Below are positions 53,394 through 63,112 of a stretch of DNA of 64,000 nt, in pieces. Made by a program: the position numbers and the translations under genes. The notes beneath the pieces are model-generated. The model saw only the letters and a list, made by a program, of their open reading frames with translations. It did no database searches and was not told the origin of the DNA. The first letter of the stretch is position 1. Every line of letters starts with the position of its first letter. This DNA comes from Pseudomonadales bacterium. Its GTDB lineage: Bacteria > Pseudomonadota > Gammaproteobacteria > Pseudomonadales > Azotimanducaceae. The stretch is from NCBI GenBank assembly GCA_017642855.1, contig JAEPOO010000002.1:891545-955544 (forward strand), in the 5' to 3' direction.

Positions 53394-55349
53394 TCAACAG
53401 TCCAGCGGTTTCAGAAGGTCCTGTCGAGGCGAGACCTCCAAGTATCTGCAGGTTTCGTCACGCACATCAAAGGTCCGCGCCCGAGAAAAGTAGTCAGCCG
53501 CTTTTCCAGGGTCATTCAAACGTTCCTGATAGGCTTCGCCAGCAAGACGTAGAAAAGCGCCTGCTCCGGTATCCACCGGATCACCAAGCACGTGTATCTC
53601 TCCGGATTCGATTAGGGAGATCAACTTCTCGGAATCGATGTCATGATCTCGACGAAGCAGGTGATGCAGCGTCCAGATTTTTCCCTGCAGAGTACCTGAG
53701 ATCATGTGAAGCCGAGCTTTCGCATAGTCGTCGAGCTCATCGACCAGAAAAGAATGACCCACCACCACACGAGCGTAGTCGTAGACAATGGAGTGCAGCC
53801 AGAGCCGAATAAACGGCTCACGTATGGCGTTTGCTTTAAGTGCTGGAATCAGTTGTGTCATAAACGCATCAAGAGCTGGCATGAAACCAAAGCCCGCCAT
53901 ATCAGAGAGCTCGTGGTAAATGCCAAAGTCCGTTGAGGTATAGCCCAGCCCTGATATGGAATAAACCGGCCTAGGCGTGTGGTCAACGAAGCGTTTGACG
54001 GCCTCCTTCTGAATCGATTCGGGTAAGTCGGGTTGCACGAGCCGATTGGCGAATAGTATGTTGTGCTGATGGCGCACCTCAACATCCGTTCTTACCCGCT
54101 CCACGAATCTCAGGTAAGCGGACGGCCCCGTCTGTGCATCTCCAGCAACAAACAGCACGGCATCTTCTTTCAATGAATCGAACAGCATTCGATAGTAGCG
54201 GTCTACCCAGATCGTATCCTGGGCACCTAGCCTGCTGAAGTTCTGTGCGGCAATGGCGAGGATAACGGCCGCCACGCCAAACACCCGAACTGAAGGAAAT
54301 TGCGACAAGAGCATTCTCAAACCGAGCGCCAACCAGATTGCGCAGGGAAAGATAGCGAGCAGAATCCAGGTCGAATAGTGCGCCTGCATGCTTTGATCAA
54401 AGGGATAGTTTGTGATCAAAGGCAGAAGGGTCACGTTAGACAACCAGAGCAATACCAGCGACGCCGCAAACCTTAGCCGTAGATGTTTGAAGCTATGAAT
54501 GACGCCTAGTGGCACCAGAAAAAATGCCAGATGCCCTAGTTGATTAATCGACGTGAATGGCAACCACCAGAGATACCCGAAGTTGTTATTTGCTTGCTCG
54601 AAGACACTGTCTCCATAAGTCTGACGGGATACAAGGCGCCAGAAGTCCTGCAGGTCGTTGATGTCCCCAATCATGGAGGTCACACCCGCTGGCTTCATAA
54701 GAATAAGGAGGTAGGGCGAAAGCCCTGCAAGCAGGCATAGGATCAGGCTCGCCAAAAACCCTGGTCTCATGAAGACTGCCCGTACTCTCTTGAAGCGGGC
54801 GATCAGTAGAGGAAGAAATGCAAAAGCAGAAAGTAGGATGAGTGGCCAGTGATTCGACAGGCCAAAAGCAAAAGCCAACACCGCGATGATCAGCCAGCAA
54901 TCTCGGCCGCCTTCGAGATAACGAATGGTGCCGAGAAATGCCAGGGCATACAGAAACGTATTGAGTGTGTAGACCTCAATGATGATGGACTGAGACCAGA
55001 ACGCGAGCGCCAGACCCAAAGAGAAGGTCGCAAGTAATGCCCAGAGGGGCTCAAGCGCGAGAGACCGTGCGAGCAGGAAAAAGACAACCAGGGTTGCCGA
55101 AGAAAAGGCGGCACTGAACAGGTTGCCTGGCAGTGTCCCGGGCAGTGGCAGGGACATAAACGGGTGGCATAACAGAGTGGCGAGAGGATAACCGGGAGGA
55201 TGGGCAATCCCGTTGTCCTGACAAATCAGTTGGAACAAACCGGCATCCACCAGGCTGATGCTGTCTGACCAGGACAACACATAAATCAAGAGACAGACAG
55301 CTGAAATGCCACCCGCCCGCGCGAGTTCCCGGTTCACTGTGACCACCAT
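53394..55349 (-). CDS. DUF2723 family membrane protein (glycosyltransferase-like)
   Basis: A 651-residue protein with a dozen predicted helices in the first 370 residues and a soluble C-terminal half. The first loop, LVDAGLFQLICQDNGIAHPPGYPLATLL, has the DUF2723 signature, an acidic residue then HPPGYP, related to GT-C enzymes such as protein O-mannosyltransferases. Predicted to move sugars from lipid carriers at the outer face of the inner membrane. It lies 15 bp downstream of the sulfatase gene, so the two may be co-transcribed. Confidence 0.82.
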   Translation of the reverse strand: MVVTVNRELARAGGISAVCLLIYVLSWSDSISLVDAGLFQLICQDNGIAHPPGYPLATLLCHPFMSLPLPGTLPGNLFSAAFSSATLVVFFLLARSLALEPLWALLATFSLGLALAFWSQSIIIEVYTLNTFLYALAFLGTIRYLEGGRDCWLIIAVLAFAFGLSNHWPLILLSAFAFLPLLIARFKRVRAVFMRPGFLASLILCLLAGLSPYLLILMKPAGVTSMIGDINDLQDFWRLVSRQTYGDSVFEQANNNFGYLWWLPFTSINQLGHLAFFLVPLGVIHSFKHLRLRFAASLVLLWLSNVTLLPLITNYPFDQSMQAHYSTWILLAIFPCAIWLALGLRMLLSQFPSVRVFGVAAVILAIAAQNFSRLGAQDTIWVDRYYRMLFDSLKEDAVLFVAGDAQTGPSAYLRFVERVRTDVEVRHQHNILFANRLVQPDLPESIQKEAVKRFVDHTPRPVYSISGLGYTSTDFGIYHELSDMAGFGFMPALDAFMTQLIPALKANAIREPFIRLWLHSIVYDYARVVVGHSFLVDELDDYAKARLHMISGTLQGKIWTLHHLLRRDHDIDSEKLISLIESGEIHVLGDPVDTGAGAFLRLAGEAYQERLNDPGKAADYFSRARTFDVRDETCRYLEVSPRQDLLKPLDC

Positions 55350-55364
55350 GGCTCGCCCGTCGGT

Positions 55365-56942
55365 TTACTGCCTGGCTTTTTGAATGTATTGCTCGACGAC
55401 ATTAGACATATCGAAGGTCTTACCGCCCTGAACCGGGGGGTACTCTGCCAGCGTGTTGAGATGTTCGCTCATCAACTCGCCCATGGGTTGGATAAGCCAT
55501 GAGACTTTCTGGAGGAGGTGGCCGTAGGAGTCCTTATTGTCATAAGTCTCGTAGGGGTCCATGCGAATATTAAAAACCAGCGGTACCGTCCGAGGTATGA
55601 CATTGGCGTAGTAGTCTTCCTTGGTCGAAAAATGAAACTTCCAGGGTCCCATACGAACGGCGGTTAGCTTGCTCTCGTAATAGTGAAAAATGTGGTTACG
55701 GTTCGACGTGTTCTGGTCACCTTTCCAATAGGCCAGGTTATTGACGCCGTCGATATATTGTTTTTTTTGTTTCATAACGCGTTCTGCAACGTCGGGCACA
55801 CCGGCTGCCGCGGCAAGCGTCGTGAACAAGTCCTGGTGACCCTGAATGCCTGTAAGCTTGCGACCCGCCGCTATCTTGCCGGGCCATCTGGCCATCATCG
55901 GAACGCGCACGCCTCCCTCGTAAGTGGTCATTTTTTCGCCGCGAAATGGTGTGGTAGCACCGTGGGGCCAGGAGGAATGTTCCGGTCCGTTGTCGGTGGA
56001 ATAGACCACAATGGTATTCTCTGCCAGTCCTTGCGCATCCAGCCAGTCGAGCACAAGACCCATGTCGTGATCGTGCTGCAGCATGCCGGCTCCGTGGTAG
56101 TCGGCTTCGCTGGTAATGGTTTCTACTTTTTCCAACCATTGGTTACCAACACGCGTGTATAGGTGCATGCGGCTGGTATTCAGCCAAACGAAGAAGGGTT
56201 CCTCCGCCGCCTGCGCGTCCGCCATAAAGCGCAAGGCCTTGGGTATTACCTCACCGGCGTCGAAATTCTTCATGCGCTCCTGGGTAAGTGGTCCCGTGTC
56301 CTCAATAGTTTGTTTGCCTACGCGGCCGAATCGCGGCTGTTTGGTCGAGTCGGAAGCGCTCGTCGCAAAGGAGTGAATGACCCCCCGTGTGCCAAATTTG
56401 TCCTCATAAGTTTCCAGGTCACCGGAATAGGCCCGTGCAAAATTCTGATAATCGCGCTGTTCGGCTTCCTCTTGCGTGTTCAGGTGATACAGATTGCCGA
56501 AAAACTCATCGAATCCGTGAACGGTGGGCAGGTGTTCGTTTCGATCGCCGAGGTGGTTTTTGCCGAAGTGGCCGGTACGATAGCCCTCAGCTTTCATTAT
56601 CTCAGCCAGGGAAGGCGATTCTTTTTGCAAGCCAAGCGCATCGCCCGGCTGCCCGACAGTTGTCATACCGGAGCGAATCGGATATTGGCCGGTGATGAAC
56701 GCGGCGCGCCCGGCGGTGCAAGAAGGCTGCGCGTAGTGGTCAGTAAAGATCGCACCCTCGCTGGCTATCCTATCGATATTGGGGGTCTGATACCCCATGA
56801 CCCCATGGTTGTAAGCGCTGAGGTTTGACCAACCGATGTCGTCGCCCCAGATCACAAGAATGTTCGGGGGGGTGGCCCCCGCTGCGGTTGTGAGGCTGAG
56901 CAGCGCAGTTGCAAGCGTTACCCGAATGGTCTTCAAATACAT
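55365..56942 (-). CDS. Arylsulfatase
   Basis: A secreted sulfatase of about 525 residues. The signal peptide spans residues 1-23, [15 protein letters not shown] holds the metal aspartates, and C75[11 protein letters not shown] is the formylglycine signature. Further catalytic parts are [15 protein letters not shown] and GKNHLGD. The ATG at 56942 is chosen because AAGGAGG lies 6 bp upstream; a TTG 18 bp earlier is rejected. Compared with the sulfatase at 21101 it has the CTAGR rather than CAPSR form. Substrate unknown. Confidence 0.92.
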   Translation of the reverse strand: MYLKTIRVTLATALLSLTTAAGATPPNILVIWGDDIGWSNLSAYNHGVMGYQTPNIDRIASEGAIFTDHYAQPSCTAGRAAFITGQYPIRSGMTTVGQPGDALGLQKESPSLAEIMKAEGYRTGHFGKNHLGDRNEHLPTVHGFDEFFGNLYHLNTQEEAEQRDYQNFARAYSGDLETYEDKFGTRGVIHSFATSASDSTKQPRFGRVGKQTIEDTGPLTQERMKNFDAGEVIPKALRFMADAQAAEEPFFVWLNTSRMHLYTRVGNQWLEKVETITSEADYHGAGMLQHDHDMGLVLDWLDAQGLAENTIVVYSTDNGPEHSSWPHGATTPFRGEKMTTYEGGVRVPMMARWPGKIAAGRKLTGIQGHQDLFTTLAAAAGVPDVAERVMKQKKQYIDGVNNLAYWKGDQNTSNRNHIFHYYESKLTAVRMGPWKFHFSTKEDYYANVIPRTVPLVFNIRMDPYETYDNKDSYGHLLQKVSWLIQPMGELMSEHLNTLAEYPPVQGGKTFDMSNVVEQYIQKARQ

Positions 56943-57008
56943 GTTGTCCTCCTTGAACAATGTTTTGCACTGCTAACGGCATCGGCAGTACAGCCTGTAC
57001 CCTAAAGT

Positions 57009-57041
57009 AGACTGTTTAAATCAAAGGTCAACTGTTCAAAC
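57009..57041. promoter_or_regulatory. Direct repeats ACTGTTTAAA / ACTGTTCAAA in a divergent promoter region
   Basis: Two near-identical 10-mers start 20 bp apart in the 228-bp gap between the sulfatase and ChrA-type genes. They can also be read as an inverted pair GTTTAAA...TTCAAAC. They may bind a regulator of either gene. A further site, AATGTTTTGCA (56959-56969), is identical to an 11-base part of the repeat at 1203-1217. Confidence 0.4.
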
Positions 57042-57170
57042 GATTAGAATCGAACGGCGTTGGTTGAAACGAGTCGGGGCAGCGAAATATCAAAGACTGA
57101 CCATGTCTGTTCATCGTGATTTAATCGGTGGAAACCTTACGACATAGTCAACGGCTCTTATCTGGAGGTT

Positions 57171-58334
57171 ATGGTGGATAGGTTTAGGGATTATCGCGAC
57201 GTTTTTATCAGCTTTTTCTTTTTGGGGTTGACGGGTTTCGGCGGGCCCGCTGCTCATATCGGGTACTTTCGAACAACGTTTGTCGAGCAGAAGGGATGGC
57301 TTGATGATGAAACCTTTGGACGATTTGTCGCGCTTTCTCAGTTTTTGCCCGGCCCGGGTTCAAGTCAGTTGGGTTTCTCGATTGGTCTACACAGGGCAGG
57401 CCAGATAGGTGCTTGGCTCGCGTTCATCGGATTTACGTCGCCATCGTTTATTCTTATGTGGTTGCTCGCCAGCTTTGGGCTAAGTTTTCTCGGTCAGGAT
57501 TGGATGCAGGGGATCATAGCCGGCTTGAAGCTGCTAGCGCTTGTGGTCGTGGTTGATGCTTGCGTTGGGATGTACCTCTCTTTCTGTCGAGACACCCGGC
57601 ACGCGACTCTTGCGGTGTCGAGTGCGGTGGTGTTGTTACTGACAAGTGGACTGATATGGCAGTTGTTAGTGTTAGGGTGCGCGGCTTTGGTCGGTTTGTT
57701 TGGAAGCAGACGGGTCGCCCAGTCCGGTCACTCTGGCGCGACTTTAAGCAGACCTGAAATGATTCCGCTCGTAGCTTTTGTTTTGCTATTTGTTGGCAGC
57801 TTTCTGTCGTTCCCGACTGCCATTTTTGCGGATTTTTATGTTGCCGGAAGCCTGGTGTTTGGCGGTGGGCATGTTGTGCTGCCACTGTTGCAAGATACGT
57901 TGGGTGCTGCAGTCAATGAGGACGTGTTCCTGATGGGGTACGCGGCGGCCCAGGCTGTTCCAGGTCCAATGTTCACATTGGCATCGTTTCTTGGCGCAGA
58001 GTTGGATGACCAGGCCCCGTTTCTGGGAGCGTTGGTGGCAACCATCGCGATTTTCTTGCCCGGCTTTCTGCTGTTGCTAGCCTTCCAGCGCAGCTGGCTA
58101 AACTTGTCGCAGCATCCCAGAGCGGCAGGTGTGTCCAGTGCGATGAATGCTGCCGTGGTCGGACTGTTGTTGGCCGTGCTCTACGATCCGGTTTTCAAGT
58201 CAGCGATCTCAGCAGACTGGCATGTCGCTTCGGTCCTTGCGGGTATCTTCTGTCTGAGGGTGCTTAAGCTGAACGTCGCGATACTCGTCGCCCTGTTCGT
58301 AAGCCTCGGTCTAGCGGTCTCGCTGACGGGTTAA
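57171..58334 (+). CDS. chrA: Chromate-ion transporter family protein (ChrA-like)
   Basis: A 387-residue CHR-family protein with two homologous halves and about 10 helices. The first half has FFFLGLTGFGGPAAHIGYFRTTFVEQKGWLDD and LSQFLPGPGSSQLGF; the second repeats the pattern at GSLVFGGGHVVLPLLQ and AAAQAVPGPMFTLASFLG. Long ChrA proteins export chromate, and many relatives have other or unknown anions. GGAGG precedes the ATG. It is transcribed alone. Confidence 0.88.
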   Translation: MVDRFRDYRDVFISFFFLGLTGFGGPAAHIGYFRTTFVEQKGWLDDETFGRFVALSQFLPGPGSSQLGFSIGLHRAGQIGAWLAFIGFTSPSFILMWLLASFGLSFLGQDWMQGIIAGLKLLALVVVVDACVGMYLSFCRDTRHATLAVSSAVVLLLTSGLIWQLLVLGCAALVGLFGSRRVAQSGHSGATLSRPEMIPLVAFVLLFVGSFLSFPTAIFADFYVAGSLVFGGGHVVLPLLQDTLGAAVNEDVFLMGYAAAQAVPGPMFTLASFLGAELDDQAPFLGALVATIAIFLPGFLLLLAFQRSWLNLSQHPRAAGVSSAMNAAVVGLLLAVLYDPVFKSAISADWHVASVLAGIFCLRVLKLNVAILVALFVSLGLAVSLTG

Positions 58335-58442
58335 GCTCATGCCTGACCAGTTATCTTGTCCAGCGAAAGCCGGCAAAGGCAGTTGCCTGGTCTACCCTCT
58401 CCGATAGATCGTCAGGACGAATGGTCGTGTCGAAGCGGCCGA

Positions 58443-59246
58443 TCAGGCGTGTTTCATGGTCAGCATATGCATGGGGAGATCCTCTTCTTCGTCTGCATGG
58501 TGGATCATCGAAGCGAGCTTCGTCCTCAATTCGACGAAAGCGTGTGAAAACTGTAGATCGATACACCGAGGCTTCGGCAGGCTGACATTGACAATGTCTT
58601 GAATCTCTCCCGGGTTCGGTTTCAGTACAAGAACCCTGTCCGCGAGGAATATGGCCTCGTCCAGATCATGGGTGATAAACACCACGGTAATATCAACATG
58701 TTCACAGATAGTCAGTAGATGGTGCTGCATTTTTTGACGGGTCTGTGCATCCAGTGCACCAAAGGGTTCATCCATCAGCAGTACTTTAGGTCGGGCTGCC
58801 AGGGATCGGGCGATGGCCACCCGCTGTTGCATGCCGCCCGAGAGCTCATGGGGATAACGGTGTGCGAAATCGGATAGTCCGATCATCTCCACCCACTGCA
58901 TCGCTTCACTTTCAGCAGATCGGCGACCTTGTCCCTGCACGGTCAGGGCAAACATCACGTTCTTCACGACGGTCAGCCACGGGAACAAAGTGTACTTTTG
59001 AAAAACCATACCGCGATCCGGTGAGGGTCCATCAATGACTTTCCCGTCGATACTGATTTCGCCGGACGTTGGCGAATCGAGACCTGCCATCATTCTTGCG
59101 AGCGTCGACTTGCCGCAGCCCGACGATCCAACCACCGTAAGTAACTCCCCTCGATAGACATCAAAGCTGACCTCTTTGATGGCTGTAGATTCTGCGAAGC
59201 GCCGGGTAACCTGTCTGACTTCGATCAGAGTATCTGTATCGCTCAT
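58443..59246 (-). CDS. ABC transporter ATP-binding protein (nitrate/sulfonate/taurine type)
   Basis: An ATPase of about 267 residues. Walker A is GSSGCGKST, the Q-loop is in [12 protein letters not shown], the signature is [16 protein letters not shown], Walker B is VLLMDEPFG and the switch histidine is in TVVFITHD. Similar to SsuB/TauB/NrtD. ATG 59246 overlaps the permease stop by 4 bp. It is the last gene of a six-gene operon running leftward from the right edge of the window. Confidence 0.92.
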   Translation of the reverse strand: MSDTDTLIEVRQVTRRFAESTAIKEVSFDVYRGELLTVVGSSGCGKSTLARMMAGLDSPTSGEISIDGKVIDGPSPDRGMVFQKYTLFPWLTVVKNVMFALTVQGQGRRSAESEAMQWVEMIGLSDFAHRYPHELSGGMQQRVAIARSLAARPKVLLMDEPFGALDAQTRQKMQHHLLTICEHVDITVVFITHDLDEAIFLADRVLVLKPNPGEIQDIVNVSLPKPRCIDLQFSHAFVELRTKLASMIHHADEEEDLPMHMLTMKHA

Positions 59247-60178
59247 GGCGTTGCTTCCGCAGGTTGCCATCGGAAAAGGCGACGACCAGTCTTTGCCAAT
59301 ATGACGTCGGTTAACAGGCCGATCAGGCCAATCAACATGATGGCCGCGAAAACATTATCGAAGTTCTTGTACCTTGCCTGCTGAGTAATAAACCAGGTGA
59401 TACCTGAGCTCGTGCCAATCAACTCGGCGACGATCAGGTAGGTCCATGCCCAACCCAGAAGTATTCGGCTGTCGCGATACAGGTTGGGTAAGACGCCTGG
59501 AACAACAACGCGTAACAGTAATGAGCGACCCTCAGCGCCGAGTGTTTTGGCAGCTTCTATCAGCATCGGGTCCAGAAGCCGCGTCGTGTTCGCAACGATC
59601 AATACCTGCTGAAAGAAAGTACCAATGAAAATGATGGCGATCTTGGGGGCATCGTGGATGCCGAGTATCGCAACCGCGAGTGCACCAAATGCGGGTGCGG
59701 GAAAATATCGAAAGAACTCGACAAACGGCTCTATCAGCAGAGACATGGGTCGGTAGGTGCCACAAAGCACGCCGAGCGGAATACCGATCAATGACGAGAG
59801 AGTAAATCCCCAGAAAATCACCGTGATGCTGTGCCACAGGCTCTCATGCAGCCATTTTTCGCTTCGTCGCTTTGGCTCTGTAGTGAATGCCGTATACATA
59901 GCGGTCGCTACCTTGTGAGGTGCGGGCAGGTACACAGGGTTGACGCGTTCCCCAGCGGGCGCGATCAGTCCATCATCCGTTGTTTTTTCGGTTTCCGCTG
60001 AAAATTGCTCGCGCGTGACCTCCATTCCGGCTCGAAACCAGGATACGTCGCCCGGGTCTGTAATCACGACATTGGGATGCCAGACAAACGGCACGTAGCT
60101 GATGATTGACCAGATCAGCAATGGCAGCAGGAATGAACCTGCGATCAATAACCGCTCCCTGGGTAAACGTTCGATCAT
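59243..60178 (-). CDS. ABC transporter permease (nitrate/sulfonate/taurine type)
   Basis: A 311-residue permease with about six helices. The EAA loop is EAAKTLGAEGRSLLLRVVVPGVLP. An extended N-terminal stretch of about 60 residues between helix 1 and the core (residues 34-105) is outside the membrane and longer than in SsuC. The gene begins in the stop of the substrate-binding gene (TGATG) and ends in the start of the ATPase gene. Confidence 0.9.
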   Translation of the reverse strand: MIERLPRERLLIAGSFLLPLLIWSIISYVPFVWHPNVVITDPGDVSWFRAGMEVTREQFSAETEKTTDDGLIAPAGERVNPVYLPAPHKVATAMYTAFTTEPKRRSEKWLHESLWHSITVIFWGFTLSSLIGIPLGVLCGTYRPMSLLIEPFVEFFRYFPAPAFGALAVAILGIHDAPKIAIIFIGTFFQQVLIVANTTRLLDPMLIEAAKTLGAEGRSLLLRVVVPGVLPNLYRDSRILLGWAWTYLIVAELIGTSSGITWFITQQARYKNFDNVFAAIMLIGLIGLLTDVILAKTGRRLFRWQPAEATP

Positions 60179-61143
60179 CAGTCGGACAGAGTCAGACTGG
60201 GATCGATGTATCGATCAATGTTTTGCGGCTCTGCATAGGCGCCGTATTTAACATTGAAGTCGTCGGAGATTTGCGTTGAGCTGTAGACCGACTTGAATCC
60301 CTCTGCATCTTTTAGCAGCGCTGCGGCTTCGTCTCGGGTCAGGATTTTTGTACCCGCCATAAAGGGAAGGTACTCTTCTGCAGTTAAACCAACGCGGGCA
60401 GCCATGATGGCGGTAGCTTCAGCCTGGGTTTCGGGCTGCATCAGGAAGTCGACCACCTGATACCAGACGTCGATAACTTTCATCCAATCAGGCTTTCGAG
60501 TGGCCAGACTTGCAGGTGATACCGTCAGCATGTCATAGATAAGCCCAGGTTCATCAGCTGATGTATAAATCGCGGTGGAACCGGGCAGGGCGTTCAAGGC
60601 AAGCGAGGAATTAGGCTGCCAGGCGACGATAGCGTCCACGTCCCCAGAAGCGAGGACCTGCGGGGTTTCATTCGTCGGCACGTTCATTAGCTCGACATCA
60701 GATTCGTCGAGACCCACTGATTCGAGTGCATTCAAAAGCAGCAGATGACTGACAAAGCCGATCTCGACACCAATGGTCTTGCCTTTAAGTTCAGACACTG
60801 AACTAATACCGGATCGCGCAACAATCATGTCATTGCCGTTGCTGTAGTCGTTGAGAATGATCATCACGCCAGCAGCGCCAGCGGCGCCGGTCACCAGCGT
60901 GTCTCCATTAGTCATACTAACGGCATCCAACTGGCCCGCTGCAAAGGCATCCATCGAGGCAACATAGTCGAACCACTCGAATTCGACGTCCACACCGGCT
61001 TCTTCGAACCATCCTTTTTCGATTGCGATTTCCCAGGCTACCCATCCTGGCCAGTCGCTGTAACCAATCTTCAGAGGTTCGGCAGCGGCGCTCAGAGAAA
61101 TACTCAGCAGGAGTGTGGTGAGGAATGGGCGTAACAACTTCAT
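60178..61143 (-). CDS. ABC transporter substrate-binding protein (NMT1/TauA-like)
   Basis: A 321-residue periplasmic binding protein with a signal peptide ([15 protein letters not shown]). The mature start [35 protein letters not shown] and [23 protein letters not shown] are typical of the SsuA/TauA/NMT1 group, which bind sulfonates, nitrate, pyrimidines or aromatic acids. The ligand cannot be read from the sequence. It lies 17 bp after the degenerate hydrolase gene. Confidence 0.9.
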   Translation of the reverse strand: MKLLRPFLTTLLLSISLSAAAEPLKIGYSDWPGWVAWEIAIEKGWFEEAGVDVEFEWFDYVASMDAFAAGQLDAVSMTNGDTLVTGAAGAAGVMIILNDYSNGNDMIVARSGISSVSELKGKTIGVEIGFVSHLLLLNALESVGLDESDVELMNVPTNETPQVLASGDVDAIVAWQPNSSLALNALPGSTAIYTSADEPGLIYDMLTVSPASLATRKPDWMKVIDVWYQVVDFLMQPETQAEATAIMAARVGLTAEEYLPFMAGTKILTRDEAAALLKDAEGFKSVYSSTQISDDFNVKYGAYAEPQNIDRYIDPSLTLSD

Positions 61144-61160
61144 GGGAGTACTCCTATCGA

Positions 61161-62129
61161 TTACCTAAGAAATGGGCGCTGGTATTGGCGCGGGGTGTAA
61201 CTAGGCCAGCCGTAATCACGTGCGCCCCTGCCCACGCCGTTCATGACGATAAAGTCTTCGTGGATGCGAATGTCTTCTCGTCCATTGATCAGATGAACGA
61301 TCTGATAGCCATCCGTGATGAGTTCCGGTGGCATCTGTAAGGCATGCTCACGCGGCCGATAATTGCTGCGCAGGCGATAGTCGATTCCCGGCGTGTCACT
61401 CATTTCTATTCGACCGCCCATAATCCATTTCACCGGATGCTCGGCCGCGAAAGTATTGAGCCTGGAGAGACTGTCCTTGTAAGCCTCGAAATTCCTGATC
61501 ACCAGGCGTCCCGGATAAAACGAATTACCGGTGAAAAGAAAGTGATTGAATGGGTCGTAAAGCGAAATGGCGGCATCATCGATGCCCGGTGTGTTGATCA
61601 CGGCAAGTGAGCGTTGACCCAGGTCCAAAGCGTTATTCTGCAGCCAGGTCCGGCGGGTATCAGTATCGGGTGACAGCAACTGTGTATTTGCCCTGTTGTC
61701 GAATTGCGTTAAACCGCTGACCTGGGAGGCTTCGCTGCCTAAAGGAAGTACCAACAGTTCGATGTCTGCGACCCGGTTGGCGACTTTCCAACGCTGAATC
61801 AGTGCATCGATTTGTGAACGCAATGGAAAATAGTCGGCGTTCTCTGTAGCGCCCGTATCCAGCAGTACCGCGCGTTCCTCGCCAAACAGGAGGTACATGA
61901 AAGGCGCTTCCCAGTGCACAGCTGGGTTCTGCCGCAGGATGTAGGTATGTGCGTTGTACTGATGTACCTGAATACGCACGTCCTGATTATGTTTCGCTGA
62001 AATACTGCCGTGAATCCAGGCAAACCTCATGTTGCCCGGCGCGGCACCCTCAGTGTCAAAGTCAGGCGCGCCCAATGAGTTGCTCGCGCAGGCGAGCAGC
62101 AGTGTCATGATCGAAAGTCTCTTTAGCAT
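61161..62129 (-). CDS. Degenerate metallo-beta-lactamase-fold protein lacking metal ligands
   Basis: A 322-residue exported protein, clearly a tandem paralogue of the next gene (shared VHxYNAHTxILR, FMYLLFGxERAxLLD, FPLRxxxDxx[20 protein letters not shown]). The HLHGDH metal motif of the paralogue is replaced by PLGSEA (about residues 129-134), the distal GTPGHQ histidine is replaced (TPGID), and TGD reads TGN. All main zinc ligands are therefore gone, so catalysis is unlikely. It may bind ligand or regulate its partner. The signal peptide ends near residue 20 (ACASNSLGA). Confidence 0.85.
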   Translation of the reverse strand: MLKRLSIMTLLLACASNSLGAPDFDTEGAAPGNMRFAWIHGSISAKHNQDVRIQVHQYNAHTYILRQNPAVHWEAPFMYLLFGEERAVLLDTGATENADYFPLRSQIDALIQRWKVANRVADIELLVLPLGSEASQVSGLTQFDNRANTQLLSPDTDTRRTWLQNNALDLGQRSLAVINTPGIDDAAISLYDPFNHFLFTGNSFYPGRLVIRNFEAYKDSLSRLNTFAAEHPVKWIMGGRIEMSDTPGIDYRLRSNYRPREHALQMPPELITDGYQIVHLINGREDIRIHEDFIVMNGVGRGARDYGWPSYTPRQYQRPFLR

Positions 62130-62134
62130 ATTCG

Positions 62135-63112
62135 TCAGGGGTCTGTGGTGTATGCCCAGGGTATCTCGTTATAGATCAGGAAATGATCGTAGGTGTAGAT
62201 GCCTGGCTTTGTGATCTCGTTAGTCGCTTGAACGGCTTCGTCGAGCATCTGCAGGGTCATTTCCATGGGTGGCTCGTTGGGTTGCCAGGTGGAGCCGATG
62301 GGGTAATCAACGCCCGCGATGCGGGTCATTTCTATGTGATTGTTCACCAGATGTGCAACTGGAAAATCATCGGCGAGCGCTCGCAGCCTCAGAATGGAAA
62401 GCTTCCAGGCTTCCCAGTCATCAAGGTAGAGGCGGCCGCGATAAAACATGTCTCCGGTATAAAGGAGATCGGTCCAGGTGTCGTACAAGGCGATTTCCGA
62501 ACTCTGGTGACCAGGGGTACCCGTGACGATAAATTCCCGACCGCCCAGATCGTAGGTTAGTCTTTGCTCAGGGTAATTTGAGAAACCCCAGTACGCCAAG
62601 ACCTCCTCGTGCGTCAGGCCAACCAGTATGGTTTCGGGGCGATCAACAAACTGGTTCCACGCTGCGTAGTGATCGCCGTGCAGATGACTGTTTGCAACAA
62701 TCAGCGTAACGGACTGTCCGTGTTCCGCTTCCCAGTCCGCAATGATTTCGTCAACCACTTCTCTAAGAGGGAACAGGGCAGGAGAAGAAGTCGATCCCTG
62801 ATCGATGAGCAGCGCCCGTTCGTTGCCAAACAACAAGTACATGAAAGCACCTTCATAGTTGATGGCCTTGTTTTCTCGCAAAATGAATGTGTGTGCATTG
62901 TAGGCATGCACCTGTACGGCAGGATCATCATTGTCCATGGCGGACTCGGAACCATGAATCCAGGATTCCGGGAACCTGCCTGCAGCGGTCTCGCTGGCGT
63001 CGAATATGAGCGCCCGTGTGCTAACAGAGAGTGCTTTGTCGAAGGCAAGCAGTGAGGTTGCTACGATCGCTGTGCCGATCAACGGTGTGAGTTTGCTATG
63101 CCATCTGAGCAT
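62135..63112 (-). CDS. Metallo-beta-lactamase-fold hydrolase
   Basis: A protein of about 325 residues with an N-terminal hydrophobic segment (export or anchor) and an intact MBL metal site: SHLHGDHYAAW (H144, H146, D148, H149, numbered from the TTG one codon earlier), GTPGHQ (H203) and YTGD (D222). Family members hydrolyse lactones, thioesters, sulfates or phosphodiesters; the substrate is unknown. The ATG at 63112 overlaps the HupE stop by one base; the degenerate paralogue follows after 5 bp. Confidence 0.9.
   Translation of the reverse strand: MLRWHSKLTPLIGTAIVATSLLAFDKALSVSTRALIFDASETAAGRFPESWIHGSESAMDNDDPAVQVHAYNAHTFILRENKAINYEGAFMYLLFGNERALLIDQGSTSSPALFPLREVVDEIIADWEAEHGQSVTLIVANSHLHGDHYAAWNQFVDRPETILVGLTHEEVLAYWGFSNYPEQRLTYDLGGREFIVTGTPGHQSSEIALYDTWTDLLYTGDMFYRGRLYLDDWEAWKLSILRLRALADDFPVAHLVNNHIEMTRIAGVDYPIGSTWQPNEPPMEMTLQMLDEAVQATNEITKPGIYTYDHFLIYNEIPWAYTTDP

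Noticed and set aside
55420..55446. CCCTGAACCGGGGGG, similar to the inverted repeat at 43353
   Set aside because: It lies inside the sulfatase coding region, where Pro-Pro-Val-Gln-Gly-Gly explains it, and its arms are less symmetric.
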